DNA of 64,000 nucleotides from Thalassolituus sp006212115 (GTDB lineage: Bacteria; Pseudomonadota; Gammaproteobacteria; Pseudomonadales; Oceanobacteraceae). The translations under genes and the position numbers were made by a program. The notes under the pieces were generated by a model. It saw nothing but the letters and a program-made list of their open reading frames with translations, made no database searches and was not told the origin of the DNA. Below, in pieces: positions 25,251-33,933 of the stretch (within the stretch, counting starts at the first letter, position 1; the number at the start of each line of letters is the position of its first letter). Location of the stretch: NCBI RefSeq assembly GCF_040372045.1, contig NZ_BAABWH010000001.1. One strand, written 5' to 3'.

Positions 25251-26246
25251 TTACTCCAGTACCGCTTTCTGGAATGCCACCCAGTCTTGCTGCGATTCAC
25301 TAAGCGGATAATTTTCTGTCAGAAACTGCAGCCCCTGACGCGCTCCCTCAAGTGCTCCTGCATCAATCTGAGCCTGAGTGCGGGCAATCGCCCACTGAGC
25401 ATTGGATGGTTCCTGCTGGATCAGTTTCGTGTATTTTTCTGACGCAGCCTGATATTGGCCAAACATGTGTAACCCCGGTGCAACTGTGCTCAGCCACACA
25501 GGGCTTTCGTTCTGAGCGAAGCGATCACTCAATGTAATAAAATCGTCCCGCATACCCTGTTCGAGATAAATACGCGCCTGCAGCGCTGGATATTCCATCG
25601 CAGGCCCCAGCGTACGCGCTTCTTGTAATTGTGCGAGCGCCCGCTGCCAGTCACCATTCTGGTAGTACGTTACTGCCCGGATATAAAAGGTTTCAGGGTC
25701 CATTCGGCGGGTGACACTCGCCCTTGCAGCAGGTGCAGCTTCTTTGCGTGACACTGGAGCAGGAGCCGACACTCCTCGAGGCGCAACCGGCTCAGGCTCT
25801 GACTGCGCCTGATTTAAAGTCACGACCTCTTCCACCAGACTCATGTCAGATGCCACTTCAGGCTTAGGAGTCAGGTCAAGTACAACCGTTTCAGGCGTCC
25901 CAATTTCAGGGGTGTCTGTTGCAGTTGATTGTCGCTCGGAAGTAATCGTCGATGGCACTGAGACTGTCTGCTCAGGAGCAGATACCTCTGTAATTACGGG
26001 TACGACGGCAGGGTTTTCTCCCGAGGTTGGAATAACCGGTAACGCAGCGCGGTTAATAGAAATGCTCGTCGTCTCAAAGTAATGGCTGAAATACAGCACC
26101 AGCGCTGCAGCGCACACAGAGACAATCAATGCTGGCCAGATCATCAGGCGCTGGTGATTCTCCTGGTCGGCATAGCCAATGATTTCGCCGTGAGCAACAT
26201 TTCGTTGACCATCCAGATCTTTCAGGACTTGATGTATAAGACTCAT
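25251..26246 (-). CDS. mshN: MSHA biogenesis protein MshN
   Basis: 331 residues. A short cytoplasmic start (SLIHQVLKDLDGQR) precedes one membrane segment (about 34-52), a Pro/Thr/Glu-rich periplasmic linker (about 60-170) and C-terminal TPR-like repeats (FYIRAVTYYQNGDWQRALAQL, GQYQAASEKYTKLIQQEP). AAGGAGG precedes the ATG. The bitopic TPR layout is that of MshN, thought to link the assembly platform to the cell wall or secretin. Confidence 0.9.
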   Translation of the reverse strand: MSLIHQVLKDLDGQRNVAHGEIIGYADQENHQRLMIWPALIVSVCAAALVLYFSHYFETTSISINRAALPVIPTSGENPAVVPVITEVSAPEQTVSVPSTITSERQSTATDTPEIGTPETVVLDLTPKPEVASDMSLVEEVVTLNQAQSEPEPVAPRGVSAPAPVSRKEAAPAARASVTRRMDPETFYIRAVTYYQNGDWQRALAQLQEARTLGPAMEYPALQARIYLEQGMRDDFITLSDRFAQNESPVWLSTVAPGLHMFGQYQAASEKYTKLIQQEPSNAQWAIARTQAQIDAGALEGARQGLQFLTENYPLSESQQDWVAFQKAVLE

Positions 26247-26255
26247 ATCGCCTCC

Positions 26256-27137
26256 TTATAAACCAATGACAAGTTTCAGACGTTCATGCCAGCGGATGGG
26301 ATGATGAACACTGGCGGTATCGTTAGCCGCTTGCTCCACATGCTGCGCATGCACCGCCTTCGCCCCCTGACCGAAAGCCGCCAGTAGCGACTTAGCCGCC
26401 AATACATTTAATAAACGTGGTGTGCCGCCGCTACTTATCCAGAGAAACCGCACCGCACCTCGGGTGAATAAAGGCTCACCCCGGTAGCCGGCACAGACCA
26501 GACGCTGATTCAGGTAGTGACTGACACTCTCAGGGCTAGGAAGAGCTTCGAGATGCGCCGATGTGGTAATCCGCTGACGCAACTGGCGAAAGCGCTGCTG
26601 GTCGAGAATCACGTCCAGCTCGGGCTGACCGAATAGGACGATCTGAATGAGTTTTTGCCGCTCTGTTTCCAGGTTGGAAATCAAGCGTAATGCTTCCAAC
26701 GTTTCAGGGGGCAAGCACTGAGCTTCATCGATAACCAGAACGAGTTTGCCGCCATTCTGCGCAACGCTGAGTAAGTGATTCTGAATGTCGTTCCGCAGCT
26801 CGCTAAGACGCTGATGCCCGGATAAACCAATCTCCGCACCGATCGCTACCCAAAGTGCGGTCGGCGACAAAGTTGGATTAGGGATGTAGGCGGTTTCTGC
26901 CTCTTCTGCAGCGAGGTAATTAAGCAGACGTCGGCACAGCAGTGTTTTCCCTGTGCCCACCTCACCGGTAACTTTGATGAAGCCTTCTCCGGAAGACAGG
27001 GCATACTGAACGGATTCAAACGCTTCATCATGGGAAGGAAAGCCGACATAAAAACCCGTATCAGGGGTTAATGAAAATGGAGTATCAGTCAGTCCATAAT
27101 GCGTCTCGCATGCCTGCTTGATTTCGGTCACATTCAT
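26256..27137 (-). CDS. mshM: MSHA biogenesis ATPase MshM
   Basis: 293 residues, AAA+ protein of the ExeA/MshM type. The N-terminus YGLTDTPFSLTPDTGFYVGF is characteristic. Walker A is GEVGTGKT and Walker B LVLVIDEAQCLPPE, followed by sensor-region LRQRITTSAHLEALP. It lacks the peptidoglycan-binding domain seen in full ExeA. Expected to assist assembly or placement of the secretin MshL, encoded next to it. Confidence 0.93.
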   Translation of the reverse strand: MNVTEIKQACETHYGLTDTPFSLTPDTGFYVGFPSHDEAFESVQYALSSGEGFIKVTGEVGTGKTLLCRRLLNYLAAEEAETAYIPNPTLSPTALWVAIGAEIGLSGHQRLSELRNDIQNHLLSVAQNGGKLVLVIDEAQCLPPETLEALRLISNLETERQKLIQIVLFGQPELDVILDQQRFRQLRQRITTSAHLEALPSPESVSHYLNQRLVCAGYRGEPLFTRGAVRFLWISSGGTPRLLNVLAAKSLLAAFGQGAKAVHAQHVEQAANDTASVHHPIRWHERLKLVIGL

Positions 27138-27138
27138 T

Positions 27139-28755
27139 TCACCACTCCGGTAGCAGGACGCGTGAATAACGACTATTTAATTGTTCGATTCTTTCCGCAG
27201 GTAACTGCGTTCCGATAATGCGAGGCTGAATTAAAATTACCAGTTCGCTCTGTACCGTTTCTTTGCGGGTCTGACGGAAAAGTCCACCCAGCAACGGAAT
27301 GTCGCCCAACAGGGGAACCTTCTGAACCACGTCGTTGGTTTTGTTCTGCATCAGGCCACCGATAACCACGATCTGACCAGAGCGCGCACGAATGATAGAG
27401 TCCGTCTCACGCACTGTACTTGCGGCGACAGGCAGAGAGTATTCATCGTCGTTTAACTGGATACGTTTTTGCTTCTCTTCAACTTCAGTGACACTCGGGT
27501 GAACATGAAGTGTGATGTCTTCGTCGTCGCCAATCTGGGGGGTGACATCCAGAGCAATCCCGGAGAAAAATGGCGTCAGTTCGATCTCTGGCGTATCCGA
27601 TGTACCAGTCACAGTAGCAGTAGTCGTGCTGGTCACATCCGTTACGAAGTACTCATCGTTACCAACTTTAATGACCGCTTTCTGGTTATTAACCGTGGCT
27701 ATGCGCGGGCTAGAAAGTACTTCGACGTCGCCCTGGGTTTCCAACAAGCTAAGTGCACCGGAAAAGTTCCCCGCATCGACATTAAGACTGAATATACCGC
27801 CGAGAATATTCGGGTCGTTTAATGACTCCGAGCTCTGCGTTGCCCAAACGTCGTTTTTACCGGTCTGAGCCGCAATGGTGCTCCAGTTGATGCCACTCTG
27901 ATAACCGTCACTCAGGGTTACCTCGACGATTTTGGCCTCGATAAGCACCTGTTTCTGAACGGTCAGCTCGGCTTGTTCCAGATAACGCTGAACCTGAGCA
28001 AGTGTAGTAGGCATCGCCCGGGCAATGACCAGACCCGCGTGGGCGTCGACTACAACAGATGCGCCTTCTTCTGAAGCCATCATAAGTATCAGAGTTGAAC
28101 GCAGATCCTTCCAGAACTCTGATCCCGTCAGTGTTTCAACCTCAGAGGAATTTACCTGACTACCGTCGTATTCACCGAAAACGGCAGCGGCTACGCCTGA
28201 GCCTTCACCGTCAGTCGTCGTCATACCGCTGCTGACCTTCATACCCGAACGGCCAGAACGCATCACATTGAGGTAGTTGATAGGAAAAATTCGAGTCTGC
28301 GGTGCTTTGGGCAGAATCTGCACACCATACGCTGACTCATTAAAGTCGTAGCCGTACACATCGCGTACGGCCATAAGTGCTTCGCGCACCGTTACGTCTT
28401 TCAGGTTAAGCGTAATCCGACCGCTTACATCCGGGTGAACAATCATATTCAAGCCAGTGCCATCGACCAGGCTATTAAAAAATGCCGCAGCCGGGACTCT
28501 GTTCGCAGTGACATCGAATCTGTCTTCTGCCTTTTCAGGCAGCGCGACGGGAGGCATCAGACTACGTGGGTCAATTGATGGAGCGTCGGCAACCAGCAAT
28601 TTCTGTGTTGTGGGTTTCTCTTCATCCACAACCTCAGTCGACGACTTAGGCGCAGTAGCGGCACAAGAGGTAAGGAGCAGCGACATGGCAACCGACAATA
28701 CAACGACTGCAGCACGAGGCATGGTTTTACTATTAAGTCTTTTCACAATCTGCAT
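27139..28755 (-). CDS. mshL: MSHA outer-membrane secretin MshL
   Basis: 538 residues from the ATG at 28755, which has GGTGAG just upstream (an in-frame GTG at 28764 is an alternative). Lipoprotein signal with LLTSC. A secretin/TonB short N-terminal domain (NMIVHPDVSGRITLNLKDVT) is followed by an N1-type domain (YLEQAELTVQKQVLIEAKIVEV) and the secretin barrel with SSPRIATVNNQKAVIKVG and VVIGGLMQ ending LIQPRII. It forms the outer-membrane channel for the pilus. Confidence 0.94.
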   Translation of the reverse strand: MQIVKRLNSKTMPRAAVVVLSVAMSLLLTSCAATAPKSSTEVVDEEKPTTQKLLVADAPSIDPRSLMPPVALPEKAEDRFDVTANRVPAAAFFNSLVDGTGLNMIVHPDVSGRITLNLKDVTVREALMAVRDVYGYDFNESAYGVQILPKAPQTRIFPINYLNVMRSGRSGMKVSSGMTTTDGEGSGVAAAVFGEYDGSQVNSSEVETLTGSEFWKDLRSTLILMMASEEGASVVVDAHAGLVIARAMPTTLAQVQRYLEQAELTVQKQVLIEAKIVEVTLSDGYQSGINWSTIAAQTGKNDVWATQSSESLNDPNILGGIFSLNVDAGNFSGALSLLETQGDVEVLSSPRIATVNNQKAVIKVGNDEYFVTDVTSTTTATVTGTSDTPEIELTPFFSGIALDVTPQIGDDEDITLHVHPSVTEVEEKQKRIQLNDDEYSLPVAASTVRETDSIIRARSGQIVVIGGLMQNKTNDVVQKVPLLGDIPLLGGLFRQTRKETVQSELVILIQPRIIGTQLPAERIEQLNSRYSRVLLPEW

Positions 28756-28756
28756 C

Positions 28757-29077
28757 CTACTCACCAGAATGTTTCGTATTACTAAGTAAAGACAGTGTTT
28801 TCAGCTTTTGCCTGTATTTCAGAACAACTTTGTCTGAAGTAATGCGCACGACACGCGCACCGGACACTGTATCTCCCTCTTTGACGAGCTTGCCGTTGAT
28901 GATGGCTGAGGTGCCCGTCGCACCTGTTTTAATCTGCTGAACCGCAAAACTTGTTTTGGTTGACGCAGCTTTACGCTGTTCCACTGGAGCGAACTGAGGC
29001 GGCCTCATCGGGTCCTGACTGGCTGCCACGGAAAGACTGCTTATCAGCACTACTGTCACTGCGATATGTTTAATCAC
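28757..29077 (-). CDS. mshK: MSHA biogenesis protein MshK
   Basis: 106 residues from a GTG at 29077, with AGGAAA upstream and an 8-base overlap with mshJ. Signal peptide of about 20 residues, then DPMRPP, the motif shared with PilP/GspC-type periplasmic linkers, and a small domain (SAIINGKLVKEGDTVSGARV, VLKYRQKLKTLSL). Expected to bridge the inner-membrane complex and secretin. Confidence 0.9.
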   Translation of the reverse strand: MIKHIAVTVVLISSLSVAASQDPMRPPQFAPVEQRKAASTKTSFAVQQIKTGATGTSAIINGKLVKEGDTVSGARVVRITSDKVVLKYRQKLKTLSLLSNTKHSGE

Positions 29078-29735
29078 TGAGAATTTCCTCGCGCGTACTG
29101 AGGGTAAACACTTCCAGGTACAATTCGCCGGTCGGGTAATTTTCGACAGTGTAATTAAGCGACTGCCAATACAGCTTCCAAGGCATGGAGTCGAGGCGCT
29201 GCAGATAACTCATCAATGAGGGGTAGTCCGCTTCCATACGAATTTTCATTCCGTGTCGGAATAAATCCACGTCACTGAACTCGGCCCCTAAGGCAATGCT
29301 CTCGCCTTCTGTATTTTCAAGACTCACTAACTTCAGGCTGGTGTCCTGAGTCATCATAGATTCAAGCACTGATGGCATATTTTCAGGTGCGACCAAAGTG
29401 TCGGTCAGGCTCTGAATACGCTCATCAACGACGGCCTTCTGTCCGATGACTTTCTCGATGTCATCGCGCACCGCATCGTTAGGGTCTAACACTGGGGTGC
29501 TGCGGAGTCGTTGCAGATGCGCTTCAAGACGCAGTGAGTTGGTTTCCAACTCGTTGGCCTGCATACGCTCGTTAATGGCATTGCTCCACAAAGGAGCCGC
29601 AATAAAGAAGAGGAACACAGCTGCAACCACAACATGGCTGGTTACAAGAATCAGCTTGCGCTCCCGCTGCGATAAGGCCCGATACTTATCCAGACCAGAC
29701 AGAATTCTTGGGTCCTGCCACCAGAGTAACTTCAT
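29070..29735 (-). CDS. mshJ: MSHA biogenesis protein MshJ
   Basis: 221 residues, PilO/GspM-like. A cytoplasmic N-terminus (YRALSQRERKLILVTSHVV) leads into one membrane helix (about 30-50), a coiled coil and a periplasmic ferredoxin-like domain with HGMKIRMEADYPSLMSYLQRL. It overlaps both neighbours by a few bases. Part of the alignment subcomplex with the MshI proteins and MshK. Confidence 0.92.
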   Translation of the reverse strand: MKLLWWQDPRILSGLDKYRALSQRERKLILVTSHVVVAAVFLFFIAAPLWSNAINERMQANELETNSLRLEAHLQRLRSTPVLDPNDAVRDDIEKVIGQKAVVDERIQSLTDTLVAPENMPSVLESMMTQDTSLKLVSLENTEGESIALGAEFSDVDLFRHGMKIRMEADYPSLMSYLQRLDSMPWKLYWQSLNYTVENYPTGELYLEVFTLSTREEILSD

Positions 29736-30418
29736 AGTCGTCCCTCCCTGGCTCGACGCTGAATCTCAGCGGCGGTCAGTACGGCAGTTTGTGAGGACAC
29801 CTGGTTCTCTTTTTCGCGAGGACGAGAGTCGAGTCGGAATGTCAGCCAACGGTTGTCTTCTTCTTTGCGTACATCAACAAAGCGAAATGCCTGTTCGGTA
29901 AATCCACTGCGCTTCAGCAGGTCGGAGACGTACCGGGACACCTTCGCTGGGTCATCGGTATAACCGGTAATATCGATGTGCCGCCCTTCTTCATAAAAGG
30001 CGAAACTCTTCAGCCACACGCCTTTTACGTCCTGCTCACCAAGCTGCGAAACCATCGTGGTGAAGGATCGGCTGCTGTCTAATTCCTGCTGCGTCAGATA
30101 ACGCAGGATACGTTGCGAGCTTTCTAGATCAGTGCGTAATTTAGTGCGTTCATTGACCAGTGCGTCATTCAACTGCAGGGGTGGACGCTCGTTCTCGATA
30201 TTCGCCACCTGCTGTTCTACCAGCGCCTGTCGTTCGGTCATGTTTTCCAGACGTTGACCCTGGTAGTACCAGTTAATCACCAGACAAAATATAGCGAACG
30301 CAGCGACGCCGACATGAACGGCCGCGCCAATCAGGATGAGGCGTAAATCCTTCGGAATCTTTGGAGGCTGAAACTCCTCCAGATAGAAGTTCACACTTTG
30401 CTTAATTTCCCAAGTCAT
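29732..30418 (-). CDS. PilN-like MSHA biogenesis protein (MshI2)
   Basis: 228 residues. It starts with VNFYLEEFQPP, the short PilN-type motif that docks into the PilM-like partner, followed by one membrane helix (about 28-50), a coiled coil and a PilN-type periplasmic domain with GVWLKSFAFYEEGRHIDITGY. Together with the upstream gene it replaces PilM/PilN. It overlaps mshI by 17 bases and mshJ by 4. Confidence 0.9.
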   Translation of the reverse strand: MTWEIKQSVNFYLEEFQPPKIPKDLRLILIGAAVHVGVAAFAIFCLVINWYYQGQRLENMTERQALVEQQVANIENERPPLQLNDALVNERTKLRTDLESSQRILRYLTQQELDSSRSFTTMVSQLGEQDVKGVWLKSFAFYEEGRHIDITGYTDDPAKVSRYVSDLLKRSGFTEQAFRFVDVRKEEDNRWLTFRLDSRPREKENQVSSQTAVLTAAEIQRRAREGRL

Positions 30419-31346
30419 AGCTCAGTGCTCCTCCTAATGCGATGGCCAGCGAAGCGGTCAGAGGAACCTCGCTCTCCTGGCGATTAAAGGACGTCTCAAG
30501 CGACATCAAGCGAACAGGGGTATTCACACGCTCTTCCAACTCACCCAGCGCATCGGTGACATCAACGCCATCCGGCTTCATCACCCATAACTGAGAAACG
30601 GCACCGAGTCCTAACTGACTTTCGAAATAATCCATCGAGCGTTGCAGTTCGAGTGCAAGTACATCAATTCGACTGTTGGGCTGCATACTCAAACCGCCCT
30701 CTTCCACATTGAGCGAGCTAAGGCCAAGGTCATCCGTGCCCAAAGAAATCTGACGAGTAAAGTAGAGCGCGCCATCCCGGTACAGGTAGATAACGCCGCT
30801 GTTGCCCTCAAGACGCAGCACAGCGACGCTGTCTTCTGGCTCAATATTGGCAAGAAGATTAAGCACAGCCATTTCATTGATCAGGATCTGTTCGAGTTGC
30901 AGGTTATGACTGCGGCAGAAGTCGACGATATCCTGCAGGTAGGCGCGGTCAGCAATAGCAGCAAAGGCCATACTCATTCGCCCACGATAGGCATCACCCG
31001 GCAATGGAAACGCCTGCAGAACTTTGTCGGCAGCCGGGGCTCCGACCAGTTCGTCAATTCTGAAACTGAGCGCATCGGTCAGCTCTTCCGGTGGAACCGG
31101 AGGCGCATCCACCAACTGCAGATCGTATTGCTCGACGTCCATACAAACGACGGCGGGTGATCCACCCAGGCCCTGCTGCTCAATCCATTCGGCTAGTTTC
31201 TCAAAGCCTTTGTCCTCATCTTCTGGGACAAAACTGGAGACGACGCCACGCTGCGTCCGATGAACGGCCCAATAACGACCGTGATTGATCTCGATACCAA
31301 GACAACCCTGCGCGGTACTTCGCTGTTTCAGCCACGGCAATTGCAT
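30402..31346 (-). CDS. mshI: MSHA biogenesis protein MshI (PilM-like)
   Basis: 314 residues from the ATG at 31346, with GAGGG upstream; the open frame runs further but the extra residues are not family-like. An actin-like/PilM fold is suggested by CLGIEINHGRYWAVHRTQRG, DALSFRIDELV, EQILINEMAVLNLL and VAVLRLEGNSGVIYLYRDG. It is the first gene of the 17-gene msh cluster; mshH, present first in Vibrio, is absent. The divergent gap to trmL (31347-31540) should carry the operon promoter and contains the inverted repeat GACCAT/ATGGTC at 31388-31412. Confidence 0.9.
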   Translation of the reverse strand: MQLPWLKQRSTAQGCLGIEINHGRYWAVHRTQRGVVSSFVPEDEDKGFEKLAEWIEQQGLGGSPAVVCMDVEQYDLQLVDAPPVPPEELTDALSFRIDELVGAPAADKVLQAFPLPGDAYRGRMSMAFAAIADRAYLQDIVDFCRSHNLQLEQILINEMAVLNLLANIEPEDSVAVLRLEGNSGVIYLYRDGALYFTRQISLGTDDLGLSSLNVEEGGLSMQPNSRIDVLALELQRSMDYFESQLGLGAVSQLWVMKPDGVDVTDALGELEERVNTPVRLMSLETSFNRQESEVPLTASLAIALGGALSYDLGN

Positions 31347-31540
31347 GGCAACCCTCACACATATCCAATACTCTGAATCTGAGTGTAGACCATGGTGAGA
31401 AAAGCGATGGTCTGAGCCGACACGCCTGACTATAATGACGTCACACCACCGGCATACAGGCTTGATTGGACTCCCCAAGGACTCAATCCCATCGCCTGCA
31501 CCGTCTCACAGCACACTAACGCTTCATTCAGGATCTCCGC

Positions 31541-32005
31541 GTGTTCCACATCGTATTGTTCGAGCCCGAAATTCCGCCCAATACAGGCAATATCATTCGC
31601 CTATGTGCCAATACCGGCTGCCACCTGCATCTGATTGAGCCCTTGGGTTTTGACATGGAAGAGAAGGCACTTCGCCGCGCCGGTCTCGACTACAGCGAAT
31701 GGGCAAACGTAAAGATACACAAGGACTACGCAAGTTTTCTGAGCACAGAGGAGCCGCAACGACTGTATGCGCTCACCACGAAAGGCAGTACACGCCATTC
31801 TGACGTATCGTTTGTCGCAGGAGACTATCTGATGTTCGGGCCTGAGACCCGTGGTTTACCGGAGGACGTGCGCATGGGTATCCCGCACGAACAATGGCTG
31901 CGCCTGCCTATGCTTGAACACAGTCGCAGTATGAATCTGTCTAACGCGGTTGCGGTGATGGTGTATGAAGCCTGGCGCCAACTTGGCTACGAGGGTGGCC
32001 GGTAA
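31541..32005 (+). CDS. trmL: tRNA (cytidine(34)-2'-O)-methyltransferase TrmL
   Basis: 154 residues starting at a GTG (FHIVLFEPEIPPNTGNIIRLC is the classic TrmL beginning). SPOUT-fold knot motifs LMFGPETRGLP and LPMLEHSRSMNLSNAVAVMVYE bind S-adenosylmethionine. It methylates the wobble base of tRNA-Leu isoacceptors. A TATAAT at 31431-31436 is a candidate -10 element. It ends before a strong bidirectional terminator. Confidence 0.95.
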   Translation: MFHIVLFEPEIPPNTGNIIRLCANTGCHLHLIEPLGFDMEEKALRRAGLDYSEWANVKIHKDYASFLSTEEPQRLYALTTKGSTRHSDVSFVAGDYLMFGPETRGLPEDVRMGIPHEQWLRLPMLEHSRSMNLSNAVAVMVYEAWRQLGYEGGR

Positions 32006-32048
32006 GTAATACCTTCGCCGTCACCTCCAGACTCACACTACACAAACA

Positions 32049-32080
32049 AAAACGCCCCGAATCTTCGGGGCGTTTTTGTT
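32049..32080. terminator. Bidirectional rho-independent terminator
   Basis: CGCCCCGAA and TTCGGGGCG form a perfect GC-rich stem around a 2-base TC centre, flanked by AAAAA on the left and TTTTTGTT on the right. It serves trmL on the plus strand and secB on the minus strand. Confidence 0.95.
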
Positions 32081-32097
32081 ATCAGGACGAACAGGGC

Positions 32098-32565
32098 TTA
32101 GTGAGTAGGTTGCTCACCGGCCTGTTGAGCCTGTGCTTCTTTAACACGCTGCTGGTAAAGCGCGTCAAAGTTGATCGGAGCCAGCATCAACGCTGGGAAA
32201 CCGCCTTTAATCACCAGGTTATCTACGTTCTCGCGTAGATATGGGAAAAGAATATTTGGACACATGGCACCCAGCATTGGGCCCATTTGCTGCTCTGGAA
32301 TGTTGGCAGCAACGAACAGACCGCACTGTACCAGTTCAACCAGGAAGGCCGTTTCGCCGTCGTTTTTGGCAGTAACAGTTACCTTAACAGCCACTTCGTA
32401 GTGCTGCTCATCGATTTTGCGACCGTTTGTGTTCAGATCGAGCTTCACCTCAGGCTTCCATGGCTTAGTGAAGGCCGCAGGAGAGTTAGGCGCTTCAAAT
32501 GAAACGTCTTTGGTGTAGATACGCTGCAATGCAAACTGAGCCTGTTCTTTGTTTTCTTCAGCCAT
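32098..32565 (-). CDS. secB: Protein-export chaperone SecB
   Basis: 155 residues. FALQRIYTKDVSFEAPNSPAAF is the family start; LDLNTNGRKIDEQHYEVAVKVTVTAKN and LVELVQCGLFVAANIPEQQ, then CPNILFPYLRENVDNLVIKGGFPALMLAPINFDALY, are all standard. The tetramer keeps preproteins unfolded and hands them to SecA. AGGAA precedes the ATG. Follows the rhodanese gene directly; grxC, usual between them, is missing. Confidence 0.96.
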   Translation of the reverse strand: MAEENKEQAQFALQRIYTKDVSFEAPNSPAAFTKPWKPEVKLDLNTNGRKIDEQHYEVAVKVTVTAKNDGETAFLVELVQCGLFVAANIPEQQMGPMLGAMCPNILFPYLRENVDNLVIKGGFPALMLAPINFDALYQQRVKEAQAQQAGEQPTH

Positions 32566-32586
32566 TTTTACAATTCCTGTTAACTG

Positions 32587-33000
32587 TTATTTTTTTACCA
32601 CGGGCAGATTCTGGCTATTCCATTCCATCATGCCGCCTTTCATACGAACAGTATTAAAGCCCTGCTCGCGCAGCATCTTACCTGCCGCCCCGACCGTCTG
32701 ACCTGACTTACATACCAGTACGATAGGTTGCTTACGATACTTCTCAAGTTCGCCGGTGCGACTGGACAAACTTGCGAACGGGATATTGATGGCGTTAACC
32801 AGGTGACCCGTTTTGAAATCGGCCTTTTCACGGATATCCAGTACGATCGCATTCTCGCGGTTGATCATCGTGGTCGCTTCAGTGGTGGAAACGCTCTGGC
32901 CGTTACGACGGTTGTTGTCCCACAGCAGGGCAACCAGAAACACAACCCAGATGGCCACCAGCCACCAATACTTGATGGCAAACTCTATATACTGATCCAT
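32587..33000 (-). CDS. Membrane-anchored rhodanese-like protein (YibN-type)
   Basis: 137 residues from the ATG at 33000; a longer frame has no family-like residues. One N-terminal membrane helix (about 12-30) precedes a rhodanese domain with VLDIREKADFKTGHLVNAINIPF and the active-site loop VLVCKSGQTVGAA (catalytic Cys). E. coli YibN has the same layout and position beside secB. Sulfurtransferase activity is plausible; the partner is unknown. Confidence 0.9.
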   Translation of the reverse strand: MDQYIEFAIKYWWLVAIWVVFLVALLWDNNRRNGQSVSTTEATTMINRENAIVLDIREKADFKTGHLVNAINIPFASLSSRTGELEKYRKQPIVLVCKSGQTVGAAGKMLREQGFNTVRMKGGMMEWNSQNLPVVKK

Positions 33001-33164
33001 TAATATGTCTACTGTCTTTAACAATGGAGGCCGGAGTATAACGCCAGAGCCGCCCCTACTCCACCGTACGCCTGTGAATAATTCGCATACACCGAGCCTG
33101 CTCTGAGGTGATATACTCCCGCGAAATTCCAAAATCATCCTCTCTACACAGAACAGGAGTTACG

Positions 33165-33914
33165 ATGTACAAGCTCGTCCTGCTACGACACGGTGAAAGT
33201 GTCTGGAACAAAGAAAACCGCTTCACTGGCTGGAAAGACGTTGATCTGACGGAAACCGGTGAACAGCAAGCCCGTATGGCTGGCAAACTGATGAAGGAAG
33301 CCGGACTGGAGTTTGATACCGTCTACTGCTCTGTACTCAAGCGCGCCCTGCGTACACTGAACATCGCTCTTGAAGAGATGGATCGCCTGTACCTGCCCGT
33401 TGAAAAGAGCTGGCGTCTGAATGAGCGTCACTACGGTGCTCTGACTGGCCTGAACAAAGCCGAAACCGCTGAAAAGCACGGTGAAGAGCAAGTGAAGATC
33501 TGGCGTCGCAGCTTCGACACGCCGCCTCCGTTCGTTGAAGAAGATAACGAATTCTTCCCGGGTCACGATCCGCGTTACGCCACTATCGATAAAAACATCC
33601 TGCCACGAGGCGAGTCTCTGGCTCTGACTATCGATCGTGTAATGCCTTTCTGGCACGACACCATCCGCCCAAGCATCCTGTCTGGCAAGCGTGTACTGAT
33701 TACCGCACACGGCAACAGCCTGCGCTCACTGGTGAAATACCTGGACGACATGGACAACGACAGCATCCTCGCACTGAACATCCCAACGGGTGTGCCTCTG
33801 GTGTACGAACTGGATGAAAACCTGAAGCCAATCAAGAGCGGATACCTGGGTGATCCGGAAGAGATCAAGGCGATGGTTGACGCAGTAGCCAATCAGGGCG
33901 CTAAGTCCTCCTGA
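33165..33914 (+). CDS. gpmA: 2,3-bisphosphoglycerate-dependent phosphoglycerate mutase
   Basis: 249 residues from the ATG at 33165 with AGGAG upstream. LVLLRHGESVWNKENRFTGW carries the phosphorylated His; RALRTLNIAL, ERHYGALTGLNKAETAEKHG and ITAHGNSLRSLVKYL complete the histidine-phosphatase-fold active site. It interconverts 2- and 3-phosphoglycerate. In many gammaproteobacteria this place, next to the yibN gene and before envC, is held by the unrelated cofactor-independent enzyme GpmI. Confidence 0.96.
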   Translation: MYKLVLLRHGESVWNKENRFTGWKDVDLTETGEQQARMAGKLMKEAGLEFDTVYCSVLKRALRTLNIALEEMDRLYLPVEKSWRLNERHYGALTGLNKAETAEKHGEEQVKIWRRSFDTPPPFVEEDNEFFPGHDPRYATIDKNILPRGESLALTIDRVMPFWHDTIRPSILSGKRVLITAHGNSLRSLVKYLDDMDNDSILALNIPTGVPLVYELDENLKPIKSGYLGDPEEIKAMVDAVANQGAKSS

Positions 33915-33933
33915 TTGATACGTCCTGTTCAGC

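Noticed and set aside
31347..31478. Extension of mshI beyond 31346
   Set aside because: Residues are not family-like; GAGGG before the ATG at 31346 decides the start.
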